Shown: positions 21,774-33,200 of the stretch, in pieces | Layout: every line of letters starts with the position of its first letter | How positions within the stretch are numbered: position 1 is the first letter of the stretch | NCBI GenBank assembly: GCA_902779745.1 | Contig: CACZCT010000012.1 | Coordinates: 1 to 42,269 of the forward strand | Length of the DNA: 42,269 bases | DNA from: an uncultured Prevotellaceae bacterium | GTDB lineage: Bacteria > Bacteroidota > Bacteroidia > Bacteroidales > Bacteroidaceae | Direction: 5' to 3' | Translations under genes and position numbers: made by a program | Notes under the pieces: model-generated | What the model saw: only the letters and a program-made list of their open reading frames with translations | Database searches by the model: none | What the model was told of the DNA's origin: nothing

Positions 21774-23231
21774 ATGATGCTATCCAGTAAATTAAGAACT
21801 TTAGTCTTGGCTCTTGTGACTCTCTGTTTCGTAAGTTGCGAAACCAGTAACAACCATGCCCCCGAGCCTGCCGTGATGTGCCTTGAAGTGAATGGTGAGC
21901 ATTATGACGTGCCCCTTCCTTGTAATGGGAACCTTAACCTCCGTACACTCTGTAGTGAGTTTGCCGCTGATATCAAGGTGCTTAATTACAGCGATTTCAG
22001 TTCCATTACTATTGCAGACAAGTCTGTTATCAATGGTGCTATATCGTACACACTGCCTACTGACCTCACTACAGCAGGTTATATCCCTGTTGACTATACC
22101 ACAGCGACTCAACATGGATCGTTCCTCATCAACGCCTATCCTGAGGGTATCCCTGGAATCACACATCAGGGCAAGGGACAGATTCCCGGTCATTTCTACC
22201 TTTCGTTTATCTACCAGCCGCTTATCATGAAGTACGATAACGATGGTCGACTGCTCTATTACCGCTTTGAGCCCACCGAGGCCAATGGTACCTTTGATGA
22301 GCTGGGTTTCTGGGACTTCAAGAAGCATATATTTTCGGGCAAGACCTACTATAGCTATCACGCCCCCGACCCAAAGTTCAGCGATCGTGCCTTTACGGGT
22401 TATGTGCCAGGCATGCGCATCCTGCTTGACGATCATTACAATCCCGTGGATACCATCCATGCCTTACGTAGCCTTGACGGCTATTTGCCTGAAGGCTCAC
22501 CCCTTGACGGCCACGACTTCTATTTCTTCTCGCCTACCCATTGGATAGCCTCCGGCTCTTACGTAGAGCGTGAGATCGATGGCACGACACGTGCTGTGGC
22601 TTATCTGCAGGAAGTGGATCATGGTCAGGTGGTGTGCGACTGGTGGAGTACTGACCATGATGAATTGTTGGAGTGGGGCAGTCCCGCTTTCGACACCAGT
22701 TTCGACTATGTGCACTTCAACTCCATCGATGTGTTCCCCAATGGTAACTGGCTAGTCTCTTTCCGTGCCCTCAGCTCTGTCGTCTGCGTGAATCCACACG
22801 ATGGTAGTATCCTCTGGCGTATCAATGGGGAGGCATTGGATCCTTCATACAGCTTCTCTGGTCAGCATTACGTCCGCTATCACAAAGACAAAGGTAAAGA
22901 ATCTATCACTCTTTTCGATAATGGCAACGCTCACGATCCATCTGTCACCCGTGCCATCCGTCTTGACATCAACAATATAGATGATGGAGAAATACTCAAT
23001 GGTAGGAACCGGCTCCATGTCGGTGATTATTTCACCCAGGCTTGTGGTGCCTTTCAGGATTTCGGCAGTCGCGGCTTTGTCATGGGCTGGGGCTGGAGTA
23101 CTCAAGTGGGCAACTGCACCCGTCTCGTCTCTGAGTATGATGCCGATGGTAACAAAATATTCCTTCTCAACCGTACCGACGAAGACCCTAATTCTGTCAA
23201 CCCCTCCTACCGCTGTGTCAAGTACGAGTAA
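21774..23231 (+). CDS. Arylsulfotransferase-like (Arylsulfotran_2 type) lipoprotein
   Basis: 485-residue predicted lipoprotein: the signal peptide ends in LCFVSC with lipobox cysteine C22. The body looks like a beta-propeller of the bacterial arylsulfate sulfotransferase type, with DGHDFYFFSP, VHFNSIDVFPNGNWLVSFR, GSILWRINGE and GQHYVRYH followed by ITLFDNGN. Enzymes of this superfamily move sulfate between aryl acceptors without PAPS, but many Bacteroidetes members are uncharacterised. The conserved histidines in DGHD, VHFNS and GQHY are consistent with an active site. It is third in the GH29-GH2 operon, so it may act on, or bind, a sulfated or aryl-linked glycan. A purely binding role is possible. 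Confidence 0.78.
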   Translation: MMLSSKLRTLVLALVTLCFVSCETSNNHAPEPAVMCLEVNGEHYDVPLPCNGNLNLRTLCSEFAADIKVLNYSDFSSITIADKSVINGAISYTLPTDLTTAGYIPVDYTTATQHGSFLINAYPEGIPGITHQGKGQIPGHFYLSFIYQPLIMKYDNDGRLLYYRFEPTEANGTFDELGFWDFKKHIFSGKTYYSYHAPDPKFSDRAFTGYVPGMRILLDDHYNPVDTIHALRSLDGYLPEGSPLDGHDFYFFSPTHWIASGSYVEREIDGTTRAVAYLQEVDHGQVVCDWWSTDHDELLEWGSPAFDTSFDYVHFNSIDVFPNGNWLVSFRALSSVVCVNPHDGSILWRINGEALDPSYSFSGQHYVRYHKDKGKESITLFDNGNAHDPSVTRAIRLDINNIDDGEILNGRNRLHVGDYFTQACGAFQDFGSRGFVMGWGWSTQVGNCTRLVSEYDADGNKIFLLNRTDEDPNSVNPSYRCVKYE

Positions 23232-23263
23232 ATCTACCTATCTGAAAAAAAATGCCTATATTG

Positions 23264-23293
23264 TTGGTCGTATAGTTTTTTTTCGTATTTTTG
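23264..23293 (+). promoter_or_regulatory. Promoter of the six-gene NRPS operon
   Basis: TTG at 23264-23266 and TATTTTTG at 23286-23293 are separated by 19 bp, fitting the Bacteroidetes -33/-7 pattern. The ATG at 23379 follows after an AT-rich leader of about 80 nt in which I see no strong hairpin. No similar box precedes the later five genes. Confidence 0.6.
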
Positions 23294-23378
23294 TAACATG
23301 TAATTATGAGGTATATTGCTATAAGGGTCAATAGAATTAGATCCATAGAATTAAAATTGAAATAAGAGAACTGAAAAT

Positions 23379-25562
23379 ATGAGTAAGGTCGACTGGATAA
23401 AAAAGATCATTAAGACAAATACCAGTCTGATTGTCATCGTCGTAGCAGCATTGCTGATAGAGCTGACGACGGGAATAATCTATTACAATAGTCAGGATAT
23501 AATAGAAAGTACAACCATACGAGTGATGGAACGCGAGAATAGCACTCTCTCCCTTTGTATTTGCAACAAACTGACAAAGGTAGAAGTGGTGCTTGACAAT
23601 ATGTCGTGGATAGTGGCCGACGACCTGCTGAACCCTGACTCCCTGTTCAGTGAATCATACCAGATAACGAAGAATAATCCGATGATTCTGGGCAGTTGCA
23701 TTGCCTGCATCCCTAATCTCTTCCCGGAACGCGGATACTGGTTTGAGCCGTATTCAGTACGAAAACCCGACGGTACGATAGAGATGAAACAACTGGGGTC
23801 TTCAAGACACGACTATACCAATTATGAATTCTATATCATGCCAATGGTTACAGGAAAGAGCCATTGGTGCGAGCCCTATATGGACAACGTGGGGGCCATG
23901 CAGCGCATTACCACCTATGGCGTACCAGTCAGGAACAGCAAGGGTAAAATAGTGGCGGTGGTTGAGGCCGACCTCTCGCTCGAGTGGCTTAAGGATATTG
24001 TGAATGAGGATAAGATATATCCCTCAAATGAGCGTTTCCTCGTAACAGGACGCTACAATCTGCTTGCAGGCGAGGACAATCTGCTATTTAGGAGAGCTCT
24101 TGAATATGTGAAGAAAGATTCTGATAAAAACGGCTACGAGACTATGGAGGACGAAAATGGCAGGAAGAAACTACTGTTCTTTACCCCCGTAGGCGGCAAG
24201 ACAGACTGGATACTCCTCAATGTGCTTGACGAGAACGACGTTTTCGGTAAAATGCAACGCATCATGCGAAATCTCCTCTTGGTGGCCATGACGGGACTGC
24301 TGTTGATAGGCTTTATTGTATGGCGTTCGAAGCGCAATTTGGAGCGCTTGCGTCAGGTGAATGCTGAAAAAGAACGCATCAGTTCGGAATTGCGTGTGGC
24401 CAGCCAAATACAGCAGAGTATGTTGCCCCCCAACTATCTGAAGAAGGACGATTTGGAAATCTGTGGTTTGCTGGTTCCTGCCCGAGAAGTGGGAGGCGAT
24501 CTGTTCGACTATTTCATCCGCGACGAGAAACTGTTCTTCTGCATCGGTGATGTCAGCGGTAAGGGAACCCCGGCGGCCATGCTGATGGCTGGAACCCGTT
24601 CTTTCTTTCGTGCTTTCTCAGCACATGAAAACAATCCTGCCCATATTGTGCATCGCATCAACGAGTCGACTTGTCAGGGTAATGACACGAATATGTTTGT
24701 CACATTGTTCATCGGTGTGCTAGACCTGCCTTCTGGTCACCTGCGCTATTGCGATGCCGGTCACGATGCTCCTATTATAATTCATAATTCTTCGACTAGC
24801 AAAGCGGCAGAGCCGATTACACTCCTCTCCCGTCTCGAATGTAATCCGCATCTGCCCGCCGGGCTGTTCGACGATGTGAAATACAATGTGCAGGAGACCT
24901 TCCTGACGCCAGACAGCACCCTGTTCCTCTATACCGACGGACTGACGGAGGCAAAGAATGCCGGGCGGAAACAGTTTGATCTGCAGCGCATAGACGACGT
25001 GCTCAAAAAATGTGCTGAAAGACAGTTGGGTCCAAAGGACATCCTTGATGCCATGACAGAGAAAGTGCACCGTTTCGTGAATGATGCCGAACAGAGTGAC
25101 GACCTGACGCTGCTAGCCATCCGCTATACGCCACAACGGTTTGAAAGCACGCTGAGCGAGACGCTGACGCTGAAGAATGATGTCAGCGAGGTGTCGGTAC
25201 TCAGCAGCTTCCAGAAGGCCCTGCTCGAGAAGATGGGCATTGAGACGTCACTTGCCCGAAAGATACGCTTAGCCGTAGAGGAGGCCGTGGTTAACGTGAT
25301 AGACTATGCCTATCCTGTCGGAGTAGAGGGTAATGTGGAGGTCTGCATGATGACAGACGGTCAGTGTCTGAAGGTTGTTATTTCAGACTCCGGCGTACCC
25401 TTTGACCCCACTTTGATAGAAGATATAGACATATCCCTCTCGGCAGAGGAACGTCAGGTCGGAGGACTGGGCATCCATCTGCTTCGCGAGATTATGGACT
25501 CTGTCAATTACGAGCATTTAAATGGGTATAACACGCTGACGCTAAGGAAGATATACAAATAG
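23379..25562 (+). CDS. Sensor PP2C phosphatase fused to RsbW-like anti-sigma kinase domain
   Basis: Membrane sensor of 727 aa with five parts: TM helix (about 15-37), periplasmic Cache-like sensor (about 40-295, with MVTGKSHWCEPYMDNVGAMQ and VPVRNSKGKIVAVVEADLSL), second TM helix (about 298-318), SpoIIE/RsbU-type PP2C phosphatase (about 345-575), and GHKL ATPase domain (about 590-727). Phosphatase metal ligands appear in REVGGDLFDY, CIGDVSGKGTPAAM and SDDLTLLAIRY. The ATPase N-box is AVEEAVVNVIDYAYP, with ISDSGVPFDP and GGLGIHLLREIMD. Together these make RsbU-like and RsbW-like activities in one chain. By family knowledge it would dephosphorylate, and possibly phosphorylate, a STAS protein; such a gene follows after 28 nt. 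No sigma factor lies in the window, so the final target is unknown. Confidence 0.92.
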   Translation: MSKVDWIKKIIKTNTSLIVIVVAALLIELTTGIIYYNSQDIIESTTIRVMERENSTLSLCICNKLTKVEVVLDNMSWIVADDLLNPDSLFSESYQITKNNPMILGSCIACIPNLFPERGYWFEPYSVRKPDGTIEMKQLGSSRHDYTNYEFYIMPMVTGKSHWCEPYMDNVGAMQRITTYGVPVRNSKGKIVAVVEADLSLEWLKDIVNEDKIYPSNERFLVTGRYNLLAGEDNLLFRRALEYVKKDSDKNGYETMEDENGRKKLLFFTPVGGKTDWILLNVLDENDVFGKMQRIMRNLLLVAMTGLLLIGFIVWRSKRNLERLRQVNAEKERISSELRVASQIQQSMLPPNYLKKDDLEICGLLVPAREVGGDLFDYFIRDEKLFFCIGDVSGKGTPAAMLMAGTRSFFRAFSAHENNPAHIVHRINESTCQGNDTNMFVTLFIGVLDLPSGHLRYCDAGHDAPIIIHNSSTSKAAEPITLLSRLECNPHLPAGLFDDVKYNVQETFLTPDSTLFLYTDGLTEAKNAGRKQFDLQRIDDVLKKCAERQLGPKDILDAMTEKVHRFVNDAEQSDDLTLLAIRYTPQRFESTLSETLTLKNDVSEVSVLSSFQKALLEKMGIETSLARKIRLAVEEAVVNVIDYAYPVGVEGNVEVCMMTDGQCLKVVISDSGVPFDPTLIEDIDISLSAEERQVGGLGIHLLREIMDSVNYEHLNGYNTLTLRKIYK

Positions 25563-25590
25563 GATATTAAATAATATAAAAGTAAAGAAT

Positions 25591-25893
25591 ATGAAAGTAA
25601 ATCTAAAAGAAATTGACGGCAAGTATGTTGCCACTTTAGAAGGAGAAATGGACACTGCAGCAGCTGTTGAGGTGGAAAAAGTACTGGAACCGCTTTATAC
25701 TAGCGACGGTAAGGATGTTGTCATCGACTGCACCTGTCTGGAGTATATCGCATCCAGTGGCCTGCGCATCCTTATTAGCATACTGAAAGGCGCCAAGTCG
25801 GCAGGTAGCCGTGTGGTGCTGCGTAATGTAAACGACGACATCAAGAGCGTGTTTAGATTAACAGGATTCATTAACATCTTCGAGTTTGAATAA
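25591..25893 (+). CDS. STAS-domain anti-sigma factor antagonist
   Basis: A 100-residue single STAS domain of the SpoIIAA/RsbV type. The phosphoacceptor region reads IDCTCLEYIASSGLRIL, with serines 55/56 at the usual phosphorylation site. Dephosphorylated STAS proteins bind their anti-sigma kinase partner and release what it holds. It lies 28 nt behind the phosphatase-kinase and 19 nt before the barrel gene, and is very probably the substrate of the former. An A replaces the more usual D before SSGL, which I take as family variation. Confidence 0.93.
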   Translation: MKVNLKEIDGKYVATLEGEMDTAAAVEVEKVLEPLYTSDGKDVVIDCTCLEYIASSGLRILISILKGAKSAGSRVVLRNVNDDIKSVFRLTGFINIFEFE

Positions 25894-25912
25894 CTTCTCA
25901 CACCATTGATGT

Positions 25913-27244
25913 ATGAAATTAAGACTTCTCTTTGTTGCTTTTCTGTTTCTTCCATCACTCAGTGTATGTGCACAGACTGATTCTACCAAAAATAATACCT
26001 TAAGCTTCAGTCTGAACTTTATGACTCATGGTGAAATAGTAAAAGGTGGTCTGCCTGTCAATGAGGATGTCGGAGTCGAGGACAGGTCAAATTTCCTTCT
26101 TGGTCGTACGCGAATCACAGCAGACTACAGCAGACCATACTTAGAGGCCCGTGTCGTATTTCAGAATCTGGCAGTTTGGGGAACCAAAGGCAACATGGCA
26201 CTCAATCTTTATGAGGGTTGGGCGAAGGTGACGGCCAGAAACGGCCTCTTTGCGCAGGTGGGACGCGTGGCGCTGTCATATGATGACGAGCGCATTATCG
26301 GTACCAACGACTTTGCCACGGCATCATTGTCGCATGATGTGGTGAGGGTAGGTTACGAGGGACACGGGCATAAGGTTCATGCCATACTGGCATACAACCA
26401 AAATGCGGAGAATATGTATTCCAGCACCTATTATAAGGATGGTGCTCAGCTTTACAAGACCATGCAGACCGTGTGGTATCACTATGACGTTCCCAAGTTT
26501 CCCCTGAGTGTCTCACTTCTTTTCATGAATTATGGCTTACAGGCAGGTAAGCCTGGAGTGGCATATAATCCGCCTTCTACCGTGAACCAGCAGATGTATG
26601 GCGGTTACTTGTACTTCCATCCTAGATACTTGACGTTCGAAGGCTCATATTATCGTCAGGGTGGCAAAATGGTAAATCCCGTTCTCATGGGAGCCTCAAA
26701 GATTGACGCATGGATGATCAGTGGGAAGGCCACCGTCAATCCTTCAGACTATTTTGGCTTCATCCTTGGCTACGATTACCTTAGTGGCGATGACTATGTG
26801 CCTGTCATCTACGGTGGCACGCAAGGCCTGCCTCGACACGATGTCAACAAGGGTTTCGCACCCCTCTACGGTTCGCGCACCAAATTCTATGGTATCTTGG
26901 ACTATTTTTACGAGAGCGCCTACATCAATGGTTTCACTCCTGGCTTGCAGAATGCCTATATCGGCATCTCCAGCAAGCCTGTCTCCAAGTTTGACCTCAG
27001 CGCCACCTATCACTATCTGGCTGTAGCCACTCATCTGAATGGTCTCAGCAACACCCTGGGTCACAGCATCGACCTGATGGGCAGTTACCGCTTCACAAAG
27101 GATATCTCCCTCACGGCAGGCTACACCCTAATGTTAGGTACGGAGACGATGAGCCGTCTGAAACAGGATGGCAGCAGTAAGACTTCCCACTGGGGATGGT
27201 TCTCGCTGATTGTCTCACCAAGGCTGTTTACCACTAAATTTTAA
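25913..27244 (+). CDS. Outer-membrane beta-barrel protein, porin / alginate-export-like
   Basis: 443 residues, signal peptide MKLRLLFVAFLFLPSLSVCAQ, then a body rich in alternating aromatic beta-strands ending in FSLIVSPRLFTTKF, a typical barrel terminus with final phenylalanine. The pattern (NFLLGRTRITADYSRPYLEA, LYEGWAKV, FAQVGRVALSYDDERIIG) resembles alginate-export/porin-like barrels annotated in Bacteroidetes, but the name does not imply alginate. It lies between the regulatory pair and the NRPS (19- and 43-nt gaps), so it could be an outer-membrane path for the NRPS product or a precursor. This role is inference from position only. Confidence 0.85.
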   Translation: MKLRLLFVAFLFLPSLSVCAQTDSTKNNTLSFSLNFMTHGEIVKGGLPVNEDVGVEDRSNFLLGRTRITADYSRPYLEARVVFQNLAVWGTKGNMALNLYEGWAKVTARNGLFAQVGRVALSYDDERIIGTNDFATASLSHDVVRVGYEGHGHKVHAILAYNQNAENMYSSTYYKDGAQLYKTMQTVWYHYDVPKFPLSVSLLFMNYGLQAGKPGVAYNPPSTVNQQMYGGYLYFHPRYLTFEGSYYRQGGKMVNPVLMGASKIDAWMISGKATVNPSDYFGFILGYDYLSGDDYVPVIYGGTQGLPRHDVNKGFAPLYGSRTKFYGILDYFYESAYINGFTPGLQNAYIGISSKPVSKFDLSATYHYLAVATHLNGLSNTLGHSIDLMGSYRFTKDISLTAGYTLMLGTETMSRLKQDGSSKTSHWGWFSLIVSPRLFTTKF

Positions 27245-27287
27245 GAATAACGATTCCAAACCTAAAATATAATAAATATTACTAAAT

Positions 27288-30200
27288 ATGAAATCATCAG
27301 CACCTTTGTCAAAGTCACAATATGGCATTTATGCGGAATGCGTAAGCCATGAGAATGAAGTCTATTATAACCTACCGTTCCTCTTTGTCCTTGACGGCAG
27401 TCTTGATGCCGACAGACTGTGTCGCGCCATTGAGACGATGTTAAAGTCTCACCCCACTTTCTTTACACGGATTGGGGTAAATGATGATGGTGAGCCTTTC
27501 CAGTTCATCGACATGGAAGAAGTTGAAGGGTTTAATGGTTTGAATGTTCAAGAGTTCAAGGGTACAAAGGCTGAAGACCTTGAGGCCGAGAAGGCGAAGT
27601 TCATCGAACCGTTCCAACTCTATGGCGGGAGGCTGTTTCATGTTAGGGTATTGCGCGATACGGAGCATATATATTGGTTCTTCGACATGCACCATATCAT
27701 TGGCGACGGCAGCACACTGCAAATTGTGCTTCACGATGTAGAAGCGGCTTACAATGGCAGCATCCTTGCCCCTGAGGAGATGACGATGCAGGAAATTGCC
27801 CTTGCCGAATCCGAGATGCGCAAAACATCCGACTTTGAAAAGGGAAAACAATGGTATGCCCAGAACTTCGACTGCAGCGACACATTCACTCCACTCATTC
27901 CAGACCTTGAGGGTACAGAGCGCTTTGAGGCCAACAAGGAGTGCCTTCTTGGCATTGACAAGGAGCGGGTGGAAACTTTCTGTAAGGTCAACGGCATTAA
28001 AAGGACTACTCTCTTTACTGCGGCATATGCATATCTCTTAGCGAAATATAACAACGAGCAGGAATCGCTTTTTGCTACGGTATATAACGGTCGCACCGAC
28101 CAAAGGTTCCTTCATTCCGTTGGCATGACGGTGAAGACGCTGCCCGTTTACGCCAAGTTCACGGAAGAGACCACTGTGCTTGACTTCCTGAAGGCCAATC
28201 AGGAACAGATGACAGGCTGTCGCGAACACGACCTATACAGCTACACCGACGTGATGGCCGACCTCAACCTGCAAACGAACTCGATGTTTGCCTGGCGGGG
28301 CGAGATGCTTGGCGACACGCAGCTGATGGGCAAACCAATGGAGACGGTACATCTCCGCAACTACACGTTGGGCGTGTCGCTCTGCCTGACAGCCGGCGAG
28401 GAGCAGCAGGGCTATTATCTGAGGGCAGAATACAATGGCGGCGAGTATTCCAAGCAGCTGATCAGTCAGTTCATGGAGAGCTACGAAGCCGTGCTGAAGG
28501 GATTCCTGCAGCAGAAGCAGCTGCGCGATATCAGTATTGCCACAGATGCCCAGATAGCAGTGCTTGACTCGTTCAACCAGAATACGGTGCCTTACGACGA
28601 TACACAAACCATCGTGTCGCTGTTCCGTTGTCAGGCACAGGCTACGCCCGAGAATATCGCCGTCGTCTATAAAGACAAGCGTTACACCTATCGGGAGGTA
28701 GATGAGATCAGCGACCGCATTGCGGTCTATATCGCTGGCAAGGGCCTGGGATTAGAGGACGTCGTGTCGGTGTTGATTCCCCGTTCGGAATGGATGGCGA
28801 TTGCTTCCATCGGTGTGCTGAAGGCGGGTTGTGCCTATCAGCCACTCGATCCGAGTTATCCGAAGGAGCGCCTGAATTTCATGATGCAGGATGCTTCCGC
28901 CAAGCTGCTGATAGCGGATGAGGAACTCAGGAATATCGTAGATGAATACAAGGGCGAGGTGTTGTTGACCAAAGATATTCCGAGTCTTCCGAATACTCCG
29001 AATATTCCGAATACTCCGATTACCCCGCAGTCTCTTTTCATCCTCCTCTACACCTCTGGCTCAACAGGCGTGCCTAAGGGCTGTCAGCTGACTCATGGGA
29101 ACCTCGTATGCTTCTGTCATTGGTATCAGCGCTATTATGCTCTGAAACCTGAGCATCATGTGGCAGCCTACGCTTCATACGGCTTCGACGCCTGTATGAT
29201 GGATTTGTACCCTGCCCTCACCTGTGGTGCCTCCGTACATATCGTGCCCGAAGAGTTGCGACTCGACCTTATGGCATTGAACGATTACTTTGAGCGTGAG
29301 AATATTACCCATTCGTTCATGACCACACAGGTATGTTATCAGTTTGCTACCTGTATTGAGAACCACTCGTTGATGCATCTGTCGGCAGGTGGTGAGAAAC
29401 TGGCATCCCTTACGCCTCCTGAGGGGTACACATTGCATAACGGCTATGGTCCGACAGAGTGTACTATCTTCACTACCACATACCCGGTAGAGAAAAAAAT
29501 GAAAGAAATACCTATTGGTAAGGCGCTCGACAATATGCGGCTCTATGTGATTGACCCTCAGGGTCGTCGTTTACCTGTGGGTGCTGCCGGTGAACTGTGG
29601 ATTAGCGGTCCGCAGGTGAGCCGTGGCTACCTGAACCGTCCTGAAAAGACGGCAGAGGTGTTCATTGACAATCCTTTTGTAGAGGAGACGGGGACCTATA
29701 GCAGGGTCTATCGTACTGGCGATATCGTGCGCTATCTGCCTGATGGAAATATACAATTTGTAGGTCGTAAGGACGGACAGGTGAAGATCCGCGGTTTCCG
29801 CATCGAACTGAAGGAAGTCGAAGCCGTCATCCGCGAGTTCCCCGGCATCAAGGATGCAACCGTGCAGGCCTTTGATGAAGAAGGCGGTGGCAAGTTCATC
29901 GCAGCCTATATCGTTTCCGATGAAATCGTTGACATCCAGGCGTTGAACGACTTCATCATGGAGGAGAAACCGCCTTACATGGTACCGGCCGTGACGATGC
30001 AGATTGATGCCATTCCGCTCAACCAGAACCAGAAGGTGAACAAGAAAGCATTGCCGACGCCCGAAATAAAATCACAAGATGAGAGTGTTGAGTTGAAAGA
30101 TGTGCCGATGAATGTGCTGGAGAAGGAAATCCATGAGATCATCGCACAGATCATCAACACCGAGGACTTCGGTATCACGACGGTGCTGGGCTATGTCGGT

Positions 30201-33200
30201 CTGACCTCCATCATGGGTATTAAGCTGGCCATACAGATCAACAAGCGCTTTGGCGTCACGCTGAACGCAAAGGCCTTGGCCAAGAGCGGCAGTGTACAAA
30301 GTATCGAGAACGAGATCCTGACGGCGCTGCTGAGCGGAAGCACTGCCAAGCAGGAGACTGCTGAGGTGGCACATGCCGACATGAGCAATATCCCTTTGTC
30401 GTACGCGCAGATGGGTGTCTATGTGGATTGCATGAAGCAACCTGATTCCACCATCTATAATACACCGGTCATCGCACGCTTCCCCAAGAATGTGGACATC
30501 AAGCTGCTGTCCAAGTCCGTGGAGACACTCGTCAAGACACATCCTCTGTTGCAGGCGCACTTCGGGAGTGCAGGGGCTGACATCATCCAAATTGTTGATG
30601 CCGGGCAACCTGTCGAGATTACCCAGAGCCAGTGCAAGGAGGCTGATTTCCCACATTACAAGGTGGAGTTCGTCAAGCCGTTCAACCTGAGACAAGGACC
30701 GCTCTACCGCATCGAGATTGTCACCACCGAGCAATGGGTGTATCTGATGATGGATATCCATCACCTCGTGGTCGATGGCGGCTCGTTCGATGTGCTGCTG
30801 GCACAACTGTTCGACCTGCTCAACGGCAAGGAGATTGAACCAGAGAGCTTCACCTATGCCGACTTCGTGGCTGCACAGAAAGCCGCTGAGAGCAGCAAGG
30901 AATACGCCGCCGCCCGCGACTTCTTCCAAGAACGTCTGGGCAAGGTGGAAGGCGCAACGGAAGTGGCGCCCGACCTGACTAATCCGTTGGAGCAAGGCAT
31001 CGTAGGCACCATCTACACACCGTTGGATTTCGATGCCATAGAGAACTTCTGCCGTCAGCACAACATCTCGCCGGCTCATCACCTACTGGCTGCCACCTTC
31101 TACACGCTGGCTCGCTTCACCAACAACGAACAGCTGTGCATCACGACTATCAGCAATGGACGTTCTGACCTACGCATCAGCAACACCGTGGGAATGTTCG
31201 TTAATACGTTGGCGCTGAGTGCACAGATCGGTGAGCAGAGCGTGATGGAGTTCTTGAACGAGACGAGCAAGAACTTCGACGAGACGCTGAGCCACGAGAC
31301 CTATCCGTTTGCGCGCATCGCTGCCGACTACGACCTCTCGGCGGAGATTATGTTCGCTTATCAGATGGGCGTGCTCGATGCACTTACGTACAAGGGGCAG
31401 ACAGTGCCTATTGAGACTTTCGAGTCCGAAACGCCCAAGTTCCGCATCGCCTTCTTTATACAGAATGACGAGAAGGGGCAGCCCAGCATTTGCCTGCAAT
31501 ACGACAATGGCCGTTACAGCCATGACCTGATGCAAAGCCTCTCGCAGTCCATCAGCAATGCTGCCAATGCCTTCATGAGCAATCCTGATGCACCGCTGAA
31601 GGATGTGGTGTTGCTCGATGCCCAGCAGACCGCGTTGCTCGACAGTTTCAACCAGAACGATGTGCCCTACGACAACACGCAGACCGTAGTATCGTTGTTC
31701 CGCAAGCAGGTGGAGAGTGTGCCCGACAACATCGCCGTGGTCTATCACGACGTGCGATTGACCTATAAGCAGGTGGACGAGACCTCAGAACGCATCGCTG
31801 GGTACATACAGTCGTTGGGACTCGGCTCGGAAGATGTGGTCTCCGTGCTGATTCCACGTTGCGAATGGATGGTACTCGCCTCTTTAGGCGTACTGAAGGC
31901 GGGTTGCGCCTATCAGCCGTTAGACCCGTCGTATCCTGCTGAGCGACTGAACTTCATGATGCAGGACGCCTCCGCCAAGCTGCTGATTGCAGACGAGGAG
32001 CTGCGTCCGCTGGTGGATGAATACCAGGGCAAGGTACTCTTTATCAAGGATATCGCTGCTCTGCCGGCTGCCACAAAGCCCGTGCAGGCAGACATCACGC
32101 CGTCGTCACTGTTCATCATGCTCTACACCTCTGGCTCAACAGGTGTGCCTAAGGGCTGTCAGCTGACTCATGGAAACCTCGTATGCTTCTGTCACTGGTA
32201 TCAGCGCTATTATGCCCTGAAACCTGAGCATCATGTGGCAGCCTACGCCTCGTACGGCTTCGATGCCTGCATGATGGATATGTATCCTGCGCTGACCTGC
32301 GGTGCCTGTGTCTATATCATCGGTGACGACATCCGTCTGAATTTGCCCGACTTGAATGCTTACTTCAACGACAATAGTATTACTCATTCGTTCATGACCA
32401 CGCAAGTGGGCTGTCAGTTTGCAACGAACTTTGACAACCATTCGCTGCTCCATCTCTCCGTTGGTGGCGAAAAGGTGTTGCCGCTCACGCCTCCTACAGG
32501 CTATCAGCTCCATAATGCATACGGACCTACGGAGTGTACCATCTTTACCACCACCTACGCAATGCATGAGTTCGAGCAAAACGCCCCCATTGGCAAGCCG
32601 CTTGACAATTTCCGGTTGTACATCGTCGATAAGCAGTTGAACCGCCTGCCGGTAGGTGCCGTGGGCGAACTTTGGGTCAGTGGCCCACAGGTAAGCCGGG
32701 GCTATCTGAACCGTCCTGAGAAGACCGCAGAAACCTATCTGGCAAATCCGTTTACTACCGACGCGAAATACAGCCGTGTCTATCGCACTGGTGACATCGT
32801 GCGCTATCTGTCCGATGGTAATATCCAGTTTGTCGGCCGTCGTGACGGACAGGTAAAGATTCGCGGCTTCCGCATCGAGTTGAAAGAGGTAGAGGCTGTC
32901 ATCCGCGAGTTCCCCGGCATCAAGGATGCTACCGTCCAGGCTTTCGACTACGATAATGGAGGTAAGTTCATTGCTGCATATATCGTCAGCGACGAGCAGG
33001 TAGATATCAAGGAATTAAACGATTTTATTGGCAAGCAGAAGCCTTCATATATGATTCCTGCTGCTACGATGCAGATAGACAGCATTCCGCTGAACCAGAA
33101 CCAGAAGGTGAACAAAAAAGCATTGCCTGCCCCTGTCATCCAGGCTGCCGACCATGAGTATGCGGAGCCTGTCAATGATACCGAGAAGCTCTTCTGTAAG

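Noticed and set aside
30072-31082. Long minus-strand open frame (336 codons) opposite the NRPS C2 domain.
   Set aside because: It lies fully inside a well-conserved NRPS gene, has no family resemblance, signal or promoter box, and is explained by the codon bias of the plus-strand gene. The same holds for the antisense frames at 6603-7346, 11091-11813 and 39530-40264.
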